A stretch of 64,000 bases of DNA from Bradysia coprophila (Eukaryota; Arthropoda; Insecta; Diptera; Sciaridae), in contig NW_023503493.1 of assembly GCF_014529535.1 (NCBI RefSeq), forward strand, positions 6,604,001-6,668,000, written 5' to 3'. Made by a program: the position numbers and the translations under genes. Shown here piece after piece: positions 44,985 through 55,318 of the stretch; positions within the stretch are counted from its first letter, which is position 1, and every line of letters starts with the position of its first letter. The notes under the pieces are model-generated. The model had not been told where the DNA came from, ran no database searches, and saw only the letters and a list, made by a program, of their open reading frames with translations.

Positions 44985-45871
44985 GAACCGTACCCTAACT
45001 GAAATTTTACCCAAACAATGTTTTATCACCCTACTTTCACATCCTTTGCGTTAAGTTACCTTAGTGGCTATTACTTCAACAAACTAAGCGAAAAATCTCG
45101 ATGATTCATAACTTTGAGGGATCGTAACACTCGACAATAACGTATACCTTGACCGTTTCTTATTTCTGGAAGACTCGTAACAATATAGATGCCCGGTACT
45201 GCCGAGGATCTGTAACACTGAAGAGAAATCGTAAATTTCCGGAATATTAGGTCGACTTCGCTATTCAAAGTATCGATTTGAAAAGGATTGTCATGACAGA
45301 TACCTTCAGCGCTTCCGTAAAGTTGGCAGTAGGTAGGCTACTTAGAGCTTCGGGTATGGAATAGGTTGAACCTATTAGGTTCACATCATTGAAGAAAGGC
45401 TATGCGAGATTGCGTGGATAGTAATCTGATATTGAAAACAACCGACAAAATAAGAGATAAGTTGCTAGTGCTCTCTCGTTAAGCGAACAATGTGCTGAAA
45501 CCAATTATAAATGTAATGAGGTGAAGAGATTTAATGTCTAGACACAATACGCTTGCTCTTCGTAAAAATGTCATTGAAAATTGGAACTAGTTAGGGCAAT
45601 TAGAGTGCTTGGAATGATGAATATCGACCGACCGAAACGATATCTCCATTAGGGGTGTGCGATGGGTAAGGGACCGAGACTGGCGTAGTCCACAAAAAAT
45701 TGTTTTCATTCCTAGATGTCAAATATCGATTTAAACATTTTTAGCCCCGTACGAAGTACTGGGGGCTTATAAGATTAATATGCCGTTTGTAACATGTCGA
45801 ATTGGAAGCAGCCAGTAAGGGCAAAGCATTTGGTTATGTTCATAGATGACAAATCCGCAATAAAAAAAATG

Positions 45872-45904
45872 TCCGTCCGTCCGTCCGTCCGTCCGTCCGT
45901 CCGT
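45872..45904 (+). repeat. (TCCG)n microsatellite
   Basis: Eight TCCG units in a row, inside the Helentron-like element. Confidence 0.95.
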
Positions 45905-46179
45905 GACCCCTCTAGCTAGAGTAAATCACAACCTTTTTTCAAAATTCTTTTTTTCCCCGATTGATATGGACAAAAGTAAGGTCAAGTTCGAAAATGGGCA
46001 TGGTAGGGCCGGCCCTTCCAGAGCTAGGGCCCTATAGGTGTTTTTTAGTCTTTCGCCGATATCTACCGAAATACGCACGCAATACCTGCTTGTGATATAT
46101 CAAATGAAAGGTATTGACGAGTAGAACAAAGTTGCTGAACATTGTTTTTGGGTAAGATGCAATGTAGGCTTGTTGGGAT

Positions 46180-47150
46180 GGCTCAAAGGTCGTTACTCGG
46201 CCCTAAGTGTTTTTTGCACATAAATCGAGTAAATCTCATCCGATTTTGCTAGATTTAGTTTTTATGGAAGGTAATTGAATACCGAAAAGAACGTGTCGAA
46301 AAAAGTTTCAAATTTGGGCCCTTGGACTAAGGCCGCTACTCGGCCCTAAGTGTTTTTTGCACATAAATCGAGTAAATCTCATCCGATTTTGCTAGATTTT
46401 GTTTCATTTGAGAGATAATTGAATACCGAAAATAACGTGGCGAAAAAAGTTTCAAATTTGGGCCCTTGGACTAAGGCCGCTACTCGGCCCTAAGTGTTTT
46501 TTGCACATAAATCGAGTAAATCTCATCCGATTTTGCTAGATTTTGTTCCATTTGAGAGATAATTGAATGCCGAATAGAATGATGGCAAAAAAAAGTTTCA
46601 AATTTGGGCCCTTGGACTAAGGCCGCTACTCGGCCCTAAGTAGTTTTTGCACATAAATCGAATAAATCTCATCCGATTTTGCTAGTTTTTGTTTCATTTG
46701 AGAGATAATTGAATGCCGAATAGAATGATGGCAAAAAAAGTTTCAAATTTGGGCCCTTGGACTAAGGCCGCTACTCGGCCCTAAGTGTTTTTTGCACATA
46801 AATCGAGTAAATCTCATCCGATTTTGTTAGTTTTTGTTTCGTTTCGTTTGAGAGATAATTGAATACCGAAAAGAACGTGGCGAAAAAAGTTTCAAATTGG
46901 GTCCCTTGGACTAAGGCCACTACTTGGCCCTAAGTGTTTTTTGCACATAAATCGAGTAAATCTCATCCGATTTTGCTAGATGTAGTTTTCTATGCAAGGT
47001 AATTGAATACAGAAAAGAACGTGGCGAAAAAAGTTTCAAATTTGGGCCCTTGAACTAAGGCCGCTGCTCGGCCCTAAGTGTTTTTTGCACATAAATCGAG
47101 TATATTTCATCAGATTTTGCTACTTTTTGTTTCGTTTGACAGATAATTCA
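46180..47150. repeat. Minisatellite, about 145-bp unit, about seven copies
   Basis: Each unit contains CTTGGACTAAGGCCGCTACT, then TGTTTTTTGCACATAAATCG, CTCATCCGATTTTGCTAG and GAGATAATTGAATACCGAA. The first copy is partial. Copies differ by substitutions and small insertions. It forms the centre of the Helentron-like element. Confidence 0.9.
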
Positions 47151-48950
47151 ATACCGAAAGAAAATTGGGATAAAAAAAGTTGTAAATTCGGATTCCTAAG
47201 ATTACATCGTAAACTTTTGTTTTATACTTGAGAAGTACTTCGTACGGGCTTTTGTAATTGCGCTAAGCGCAATTTTAAAGATGAACGCTTACAGTTTACA
47301 ATTTACAAAAATAGACAATGATGTCAAGTACGCAATAAGGTTACGGAAGCATTTTGATATCGGACGAATAAGGGTTACGGGCTTATTAGGGCTATGGACG
47401 TATAATGCCTTCGGGCTAAATAGGTTTACGGGTCGTACGGGGCTCAGTCGTAGCAAACGCTCCGACTGTTCTGATGCCTTGTTGTTCTTTATAATTTAGA
47501 GACAAAAAATGTTTAATTTCCTGGCAAAGAAAAAAATATTTTGAGAGACATAACGATGTCAGCGATGTAGTAGCTTCGATTGGATCGGCAATAAATTATG
47601 TGGATCTTTGAATTCATCAGGAAAAAACTCGAAAAATCAACGGTATCTATAGCATATTCCCTGGACCATTCAGCTCTCTGGTTTTTTTTCCTTTACTCTC
47701 GATTATATTCCAGCGCTCATAATAAGGCTTCTCTGGGTCTACTCAGCCACTCTAAACTGGTCCAACACAATATACTGCGATATCACAAGTGTGGCTTTTT
47801 TTGAGTTGAACTATCCTATGGAAAGTTGACACAGCTGGGGTGAAAAAGTGTGGAAAAAAGTAAATTTGAAAGAACTGAAGCGAAAAACAGGGAAGAAAAG
47901 GTGAGCAAAAAGTTGCGGTTTTGGCTCTCTATCTGGTGAGAGAATGTGACGTTTTTACCAAAAAAAAAAACTGCAAAATACGGAAAAATGGCTTGACTTT
48001 AGAATAATTTGGTGTAGAACGTTGTGAAACCGTTCATCGACCTAGCCTTCGATGGTCAACTCTTTCGACCCCATATTAACTGTACATTGTTGTCACATAT
48101 CTCAACTTTCTAACGACATATCACTTCAATGTGTATTTGTAACGCACTTCAAGCATGAGTGAAACCCGACCGTGTATCGAACAATTTTTTGCATTGCAAA
48201 GAAATTTTGAACAAATTTTCATCCAAAATTCTACTATTTGGTAGCTGGCTTTAGAAGCACTTTTGATTGAAGTGTGTTGGTATTTGGAATCAATTTAATG
48301 TGTAACGGCAGGCCTACCCAAAAAATATGAACCATGATCAAAGTGGGAAGATTTACTAATCATAGTGGTAGAGTGATAATAGAGTAGTATACTACTATAG
48401 CACATTTTGTTACGAGTTTTCCGCCTCGTTAGGACAAGCTTACGACGTGTACCGAAAAATTCAGCTTTCATCACGAGTCACAAACGACGTTTTTTGCGGT
48501 TGAAAACTAAAATGAGACGAAACCACAACAACATTAACAAAGAAATCACTCGACGGAGCCATTTCAACAGCAAAGCATGCCCACTTGATCACGGCCGGAA
48601 AAATATATATGAAAATCCATTTTCGGCTGGAGAGAAAACTTTCTTGGCTGCAAATACCTCTATCTGAGAAGAACAGAAAAATTGAATTTTTCAATCGCAG
48701 TTTGCGTGTCGAATCCGTCGAATTTCAGTCTTCAAGCGCAACAAAACCTTTTGTGCCACCGAGAATTGAAATACGACTCTTTTCAGCACTCATTTTAGTG
48801 TTGTAAAGTGACCTATTTCAGCACCCGTTTGATGTGATATTACAATACTCAAAGCAGTGTTGATATGGAATTTGTTTGAGTTGTTACAGCATTCGTTTGA
48901 GAAAATGCAAAGCAATGTGATCGATCAAATTTAAAGAGTGATTGTTTACA

Positions 48951-49208
48951 ATGAAAATTATGATTGTTTGTGCTCTTGTCTATTTCAATTCTCGGTTGGC
49001 ACAAAGCATGATGTGTTACACGTATTGTAATGAAACCACACAAAAAAATCAACATTACAATACTTGTAACACAACATACTATTTAGTTTATTCGTGTTTT
49101 GACTGGTATTTCCCATACAAAATTCAAATTTTAGTGTTCGAAGAGTTATTTGCGCCAAACCTACTGACACACGCTGATGCCGCACTAAAAGCTGAAAATG
49201 TCAAATGA
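48951..49208 (+). CDS. 85-residue ORF with signal-peptide-like start, left arm
   Basis: The start MKIMIVCALVYFNSRLAQS is hydrophobic and could be a signal peptide. The rest is Cys- and Tyr-rich (MMCYTYCNE, YNTCNTTYYLVYSCFDWYF). The right arm (60129-59872) encodes the same protein without a change. The DNA contains an internal inverted repeat (TGTTACACGTATTGTAATG against CATTACAATACTTGTAACA), so the frame could be accidental. No family recognised. Confidence 0.25.
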   Translation: MKIMIVCALVYFNSRLAQSMMCYTYCNETTQKNQHYNTCNTTYYLVYSCFDWYFPYKIQILVFEELFAPNLLTHADAALKAENVK

Positions 49209-49368
49209 AAAAATGCGTGGGATGAAACGTGTTTGAGTTCGTGCTGTCAAAGTTTGTGTTTGACATCACCTGAAAGAAAACCTATAGTAGCGTCTAAGAA
49301 CTGAAAGAACACGTTAATACGATTAACTTGAAGCGGAAGTAAAAACAGAAAGTGAAAAACCGATTAAC

Positions 49369-50244
49369 ATGAAAATCGATCAGCTACCAGCTACCAGTGA
49401 AGAAGAAATAGATCGAGAGATTATTGAGTCGTTGACCAGAGCTCATCCAACGAATGCTGAAGTGAATGTGGATGAGATGATTGCATTGCAACAGCAAGAG
49501 AGTACGAACGCAAATCTTCAGCCTGCACCGATGGCTGCATCAACGTCACTAGCAGGAAGCTCTACGCCTGCACCGATGGCTGCATCAACGTCACTAGCAG
49601 AAAGCCCTAAACGAAATAAGCAGGATTTGCTAACTGACGACGACATGGCTGATATAGAAGTTAGTCAGCTAACGAGTTCGTTTGAGTCGAGAAACAGACC
49701 CGGTACCTCCGCAGTATTGAAAAAACCAATCGCATCGCTACCTTCATCTATTCCTCGTCGTTGTCAATGGAATAAAGAAAATCCAATCGTTAAGCCGCCA
49801 TTTAATAACGAACCATTCGACCTTCAGATTCCGATATTTCCACCACTACGCGAATTGAATTTTGAGTTTGACTCGGATGCTCTGATGAACAGTAGTACTG
49901 ACCGTTTGTCAGCGAGTACTGACCGTTTGTCAGCGAGTACTGACCGTTTGTCAGCGAATGGATTGGAAAAACGGAAAAATCGCGAAAGTAGCGGAAGTAG
50001 GGATTCAGCGCCGTCGGTATTCTCAGCTGGTTCATCGCCCGACGAACGACAGATACTTGTTTGGAGAACAGATGGTACCCGCATCAGAAGCGAAGAAATT
50101 CGGCAAAATGAAACATTGACTAAGTTCGTTAAAAAAAATGAAGCAGAAAACGCAGCAGCTGCAGCTAAAGCAGAAAATGCTGACGAGCCGGCAGCATCAA
50201 CGTCCGGCAATCCGAAAAAGCATTCGGCAAAAGTAAAGAATTAA
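49369..50244 (+). CDS. Unrecognised disordered protein, palindrome left-arm copy (291 aa)
   Basis: Opens with MKIDQLPATSEEEIDREIIE in a good context (GATTAACATGA). The protein is low in hydrophobic residues and rich in Ser, Ala, Asn and charged residues, so mostly disordered. It has a duplicated PAPMAASTSLAxS segment (about residues 49-78), a Pro-rich middle (IPIFPPLRELNFEFD), three tandem copies of STDRLSA (about 183-203), a short conserved-looking segment (ERQILVWRTDGTRIRSEEIR) and an Ala/Lys-rich tail. No transposase, nuclease, zinc finger or membrane segment is visible. A poly(A) signal (AATAAA, about 50268) lies just after the stop. The same gene exists in the other arm. I recognise no family; it may be the element's own gene. 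Confidence 0.6.
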   Translation: MKIDQLPATSEEEIDREIIESLTRAHPTNAEVNVDEMIALQQQESTNANLQPAPMAASTSLAGSSTPAPMAASTSLAESPKRNKQDLLTDDDMADIEVSQLTSSFESRNRPGTSAVLKKPIASLPSSIPRRCQWNKENPIVKPPFNNEPFDLQIPIFPPLRELNFEFDSDALMNSSTDRLSASTDRLSASTDRLSANGLEKRKNRESSGSRDSAPSVFSAGSSPDERQILVWRTDGTRIRSEEIRQNETLTKFVKKNEAENAAAAAKAENADEPAASTSGNPKKHSAKVKN

Positions 50245-51322
50245 AGCCAGAATTAAATATATAGCTCAATAAATCATTAGAATGAAAACCGAAAAGTGTT
50301 TCTCATTTTAAACATAGTCCTTCTACGCTAGGGTGGGTCGATTTTCCCAATTTTAAAATCCACAACCAGTAGGGTGTGTCGCTTGAAGAGACGAATCGAT
50401 CTGCATCATTAGTTTTTGATGTCCGATTACTTTTGAATATCCCATGACAACTTTTGCGAGTTCAGAGCCTTACTTAGTGTTGAGATTAAAAAAAAATCGT
50501 TGGATTCTCTTCAAATAAGTAATTTAAAGACTTGTAATGATAAAAAGAAACTAAGCGAAGCTTTTTGCAAAAAAATGTGCGAAATTGGCACACTTGTTCT
50601 ACAATTTTACATAAAAGTTTAGAATTTCCACACAAAAAATCCATTTCGATTCATAGTTTCGGTTTTTGTTGCTATCTTGCAAAGAAAAAATAAAATAAAT
50701 AACAGAACATATGCTAGACGCTAACACTTTATTTGACTAAAATCCTCCTTCCTATTGATAAGTTAAAAGAATAGTAGACGATAGATAAACAATGACTGCC
50801 GTAGTACCGTTCCAGATGCGGTTCCACCTGTAGAGCCCCCAGAAAGACGGAAAAAATCTGCATTGCGGCACCAACTTTTTTTCCAAGAGTTCTGGGTTCA
50901 TTTATATGTTGAGCTATAGTGGGTGAGGTCAGCTACAACACCACATACACAATTCCGTGGAAGGCGGACTACGAACATCTGCTATATTTTAGTCATAACT
51001 CTCGTGCACACCAAGCAGTGCGTATACTCTACCTGTAGGTCTTTCCAACATTGCAATAATTTAAAATAATCTTTTCTTGAGTTATTGCCGAAAAACTGTC
51101 TGACATGTCTTTACTTTTGAACGCTTTTCACCAGGGGCTATTTAGTTGAATTTTTGGCGAATTTTTACTAATTTGGAGAATTTTGGCAAATTGGCGAATT
51201 TGGTGAATTTCGGCGAATTTTGACGAATTTTGACGAATTTTCTTTGTAATTAAAAAATTGTTGGATTTTAAAATCTTTTTATTTGAGGTCATTCATGTAC
51301 ATACAGGTTGTGTTTACAAAAT

Positions 51323-52024
51323 TTATAAATAGAAAATCTGATTAAGGCTCGCAGATTGGGGAATCGTGCCCAAAACGCAAGAAACATTGGCTCTCTGAAT
51401 GGCGAGGGAGATGCGCTGCACTAAATAACTGTGAGAACGTGGATCGCCGTTCACTTCGTTGAGCATGGGACCGATTTTGTTTATCAAGTCTATTGCTTCG
51501 GACGACCAAGGTCCGAAAGTTTCGACGGCAAAGGCGTTCAAGATGTAATTGTTGGCTTTTAGTTCGGTGTACTTGCTGTGTTTTGTTCTGGCAGCGAGCT
51601 CGGCGGTGCGTCTGGCTTGTCTAGACGAGATGTCGCGATGGCTGGGAGCCAAAGTGTCCCAGCAGGTGGCGTCCCAAACGAGATAGCGCCCGTTCAACCA
51701 AGGAACCAAAGTCAATCCGTCGGGCCTCTTGCCGTCATCCCGAGACAAGCCCGGTGGTTCATGTGCTGGAGATAGCGCTTGACATAAGATCCTATTCAAC
51801 TCCGAGTGTCTTGACAACTTGCCGACGCTCTTTTGACAGCTCAAACCATGAATTCCGAGTTCATTCACTGAAGATCCGCACGAACAAATGTGAGGACGGC
51901 AAATATTAGCTCCGATTCTAAGTGCCATACATACTCTGACGGAATTATTATCGAGGAACGTACCGATGTGTTTGGATGGAATAACATTTAACCAAGCGTT
52001 TGATTCATTCCATTGTTGGATTAT
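51323..52024 (-). pseudogene. Retroelement C-terminal fragment: zinc-knuckle plus restriction-like nuclease-type domain
   Basis: The minus strand is open from about 52024 to 51323. It encodes WLNVIPSKHIGTFLDNNSVR, then a Cys/His cluster (CRPHICSCG with HGLSC), then RHSELNRI, KRPDGLTLVPW and LVWDAT. The order Cys/His knuckle, RH, RPD and D resembles the restriction-like endonuclease module behind the reverse transcriptase of RLE-type LINEs. A related fragment lies at 60994-61642. No reverse-transcriptase domain precedes it, and no proper start is visible. Domain assignment is inference from motif order. Confidence 0.55.
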
Positions 52025-52888
52025 ATTTTTTTATAATCTTATCCAAAATATCTTCAGAAAAAAATATAAATATCTATCTTAGGTTTACGATTATTTTCAA
52101 TTCTCTTCTCAAAAAATGTCTCATAAAAACCTCACGAGCATCTCCAAAATCTCAAAAAAACAGTCCAATAAAACCTCACCAACATCAAGGATATCTCAAA
52201 ATGATGTCGGATAAAGCCTCACGAAAATCTCAAAGACCTCACAATCGATTTAGTTATTTTCCTAAAGCATGCTAAAATGCTTTTTTAGTGAATGAGACGT
52301 TTCCAGCTCGAGCCGGAGCCGAGTGCTGGAGTAAAATTCGCTAAAAATGCCTTTTAGCATAAGTTAGGAATAACGTTTTTCCTAAACGACGCGGAAAATG
52401 AGCGACGACGACGACACTAGTTAGGAAATAGTTATTTATACAACCGAGTGATAAATCCTTTTTTAGGCACTAGATGTCTAGAGCATTTATCATCGAGTTG
52501 TATACAACGTTTTTCGCAATAAAGGCAACGGAAAGTCCTACTTTTCGTCACTTGTTGCGAAAAAGTACTTTTAAGTACAGAAACGTACTCTACTGAGACA
52601 AAAAAAGGCCTATATCAATCAAATTCAGAATTCTCAGCTTTATTTTTCGGGTTGCTCATTCCTCAGGTTATTGCTAAAAATGTGTTTTGACCACCCCCTG
52701 ACATCACATGACAGACACATTACACCCAAAACCCAAAGTGAAATTTATTTTTTTTTTAAATGGAATATTCGTGTTAGCTAGAATCGATCGACGAATCGAG
52801 TGAGCTATAACTCAATAATATCAGAGCGAGCTAGTTTTCCAATTGTCTTAGAAATTGGCGAATTGACTCCTAAGATGATAAAGTCGTA

Positions 52889-53318
52889 ATCAGTCAGAAA
52901 ACCCTTAAAGGGTGAATGTGACGCAAGTCCTTTATCTTACTTACAAAATAGCTGATATCGCTGAGGGTGACGCATTGTGCGCCGTACGCAAAAGTTTTAT
53001 CAACAAAAAATTGACCAAAAAATTTGTGAAAGAAAATTTTACAAAAAGAAATTTGCGTCACAAGTGATTCGGTTTTTTCCGTAAATTCCTTCAATACAAT
53101 TTTAACCATTTTCCTAACAATAGGTTTCTCAACATCTGCCACTTGTGACGCAAATTTCTTTTTGTAAAATTTTCTTTTACAAATTTTTTGGGTCAATTTT
53201 TGGTTGATAAAACTTTTGCGTACGGCGCACAATGCGTCACCCTCAGCGATATCAGTTATTTTGTAAGTAAGATAAAGAACTAGCGTCACATTCACCCTTT
53301 AAGGGTTTTTTGACTGAT
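52889..53318. mobile_element. Foldback element inside the hAT-like element
   Basis: The arms are about 175 bp with near-identical sequence, for example CCCTTAAAGGGTGAATGTGA at the left and its complement at the right, and GTACGCAAAAGTTTTATCAA mirrored at about 53202-53221. The loop is about 75 bp. Faint relatives of the arm (GCGTCA and GCGATATCA motifs) are seen near 62660-62830, outside the palindrome. Confidence 0.75.
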
Positions 53319-53362
53319 ATCACTACTTTTGTAAGTATGTCATTTCGACAACATCAAAAGAC

Positions 53363-55318
53363 CGAGGGGTAACCGACTGGCCAAAATGGTGGCAAATCAA
53401 TTTCTAATTCCTTTCAATTCCGTTTAATTACCTCAATTACCGGACCAACTCGTCTAATTGCCGGATTCGCTCTATTTCCTTTCAATTCCTTTCAATTCCG
53501 TTCAATTCCTTTCAATTCCCTCAATTCCCTTTCAATACCCTTTCAATTTCTAAAGGTACTTCCTGTCAATTCATTTTAATTGCTCTTAATTCCTTTTATT
53601 TCTTTAATTAACGGATTAACACCACTACTTGCCGGATTCGCCCTTCAATTCCTATAATTCCAATCAATTCCTTCAATTCCACGAATTTGAATTTTCGAAA
53701 TAATTGCTCGATATTTTCAAATACAGCCAAGGACAGTCAAAAAAGTGCATTTTTATGATTTTCGTGTTTATCGATTTCAGCTGTTTTAACAATACAAATT
53801 ACAATGGCAAAACAGCTGAAATCGATGAAACACGTATAGAATAAAAATGCACTTTTTTGACTGTCCCAGGCTGTAGATATAAATTTAAAGTCAAAGTTAA
53901 ACCCTTGAGCATTTTGGAAAAAGAATCGTCAAACTATATCAAGATAAAATTTGGAACAACTATGTTGTCCTTAGAGATGGGAGGCGTTCAAAATTATCGA
54001 TAATATCAATCGAAAGAAATTATCGATAATTGATTAATCATATCGTTATCGATAATTTAATAATTATCGATAATTATCAAAATATCGAAATTCGATAATT
54101 ATCAAAATATCGATATTTTGATATTTATCTGAAAATTCATGATAATATACCGATATATCGGAATATATCGATAAATATCGGATTTTCGGACCAAGATATC
54201 GATATATCGAATTATCGATATCTTGATAATTATCAAAATATCAATAATAATCGATTATCGATATTTTTTTGATAATTTTCGATAAAAAAAGTCGATAATT
54301 ATCGATTATCGATAATTGATAATTATCGATAATCATTTTCATTATCGCCCTACATCTGTGACTCATTTTGTTAGAAGCTTTAATTTTTACTCATACTTTT
54401 AGAAGGGATTTTTCAATTTCAATTTAGATCAAACCGTCCAATTGACTGCAGTTTTGTTTAAAATGATTTCACATCGCACATCATTGTTTATTTTAGATAA
54501 ATAGTATTTTTCGTACAAAGACAGGAAATGGCGAAAAACTTTTGTGCATCCGACGACTGAAATATGACATATTTTGCCATGATTTTTCATTAGGAAATGT
54601 CAGTTTTTCCCGAACTGTAGGAATAGTATTTTTCGTACCTCGACAGGAAATGAACAAACAGTGTGTCTGTTTTCAAGTAAATTGCTGTGTTTTGTCTATT
54701 TCAGTTGTCCGATGCACAAAACGTTGTTCGTACGTCGACAGGAAATGGATTTGTTCAGCACACGTCAGCAAAAGCCAAACCACTCAATTTTTTGTTTCGT
54801 TCAAGTGATCGAAATTGTAAGATTTTAGGCTTTTGGAAAGGTTGATGTCGGTGATGCCTTTTTTTGTAAATTTGGTTTGAAATTAGAGCATTTCGCATCG
54901 GCAATGCCCCAGCCTAACATTCCCCCGATGAATATTCACTTGTTTGTTACACCTCAAACTCTTCTGTATCTGACTCACAAGAATCCTCTGAAGAAGAATC
55001 CTTCAGTGTGCATATTTTGAACATAAAAGGACGTTGGACCTGTTCTAAAATGGAACTGATCAACACTGTACACTGTTATTTATTGTGCGGGAGCTTTTAA
55101 AATTAAAACAAAAAGGAAATAATGTGGTTTTGCATTCGCTGGTCCTTCTTTCCGATAATCACACTTATCAGCATTTACTCTCATTTACTTTCAATTCCAT
55201 ACAATTCCACATATTTCCATCAATTCCGATCAATTCCGGTCAATTCCAATTATTTACCGGATACTCCGGCAATTCCTTTGAGGGTGTGTAGTCAATTACC
55301 CGAGTCGGTTACCCCTCG
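53363..55318. mobile_element. Second hAT-like element (1.96 kb) nested in the first
   Basis: Starts CGAGGGGTAACCGACT and ends with its exact reverse complement. CAAAAGAC flanks both ends (53355-53362 and 55319-55326), an 8-bp target duplication. Both subterminal regions carry TTCAATTCC repeats (about 53398-53690 and 55180-55275). No transposase is seen. It contains the AT-rich MITE at 53972-54358. Confidence 0.8.
53972..54358. mobile_element. AT-rich TATCGATAAT MITE, copy 1
   Basis: Nearly the same as the element at 61645-62026: it starts TAGAGATGGGAGGCG, continues with many overlapping ATTATCGATAAT words and ends ATTATCGCCCTACATCTG. No clear target duplication is left at this copy. Confidence 0.75.

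Larger units (their letters stand above)
43545..45376. repeat. Duplicated segment (copy 1 43545-44176, copy 2 44984-45376)
   Basis: Block A (43545-43844) recurs at 44984-45283 with very few differences. Block B (44082-44176) recurs at 45282-45376. In copy 1 the blocks are separated by 237 bp. In copy 2 they are fused at a short shared A-rich junction, so copy 2 looks internally deleted. The retrotransposon fragment lies between B and the second A. This follows directly from reading the two copies side by side. Confidence 0.85.
45741..47276. mobile_element. Helentron/DINE-like non-autonomous element with minisatellite core
   Basis: Near the left end AGCCCCGTACGAAGTACT (45743-45760) is mirrored near the right end by AGTACTTCGTACGGGCT (47234-47250). 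A perfect hairpin (AATTGCGCT-A-AGCGCAATT, 47256-47274) closes the right end and is followed by TT. Inside are a (TCCG)8 microsatellite (45872-45904) and about seven tandem copies of a roughly 145-bp unit (about 46180-47150). Subterminal inverted repeats, a microsatellite, central tandem repeats and a terminal 3' hairpin are the hallmarks of Helentron-derived DINE-1-type elements. No Rep/helicase is encoded. The class is inferred from structure. Confidence 0.6.

Noticed and set aside
45872..47150. CRISPR array
   Set aside because: The repeats are tandem units of about 145 bp without spacers in a eukaryotic transposon.
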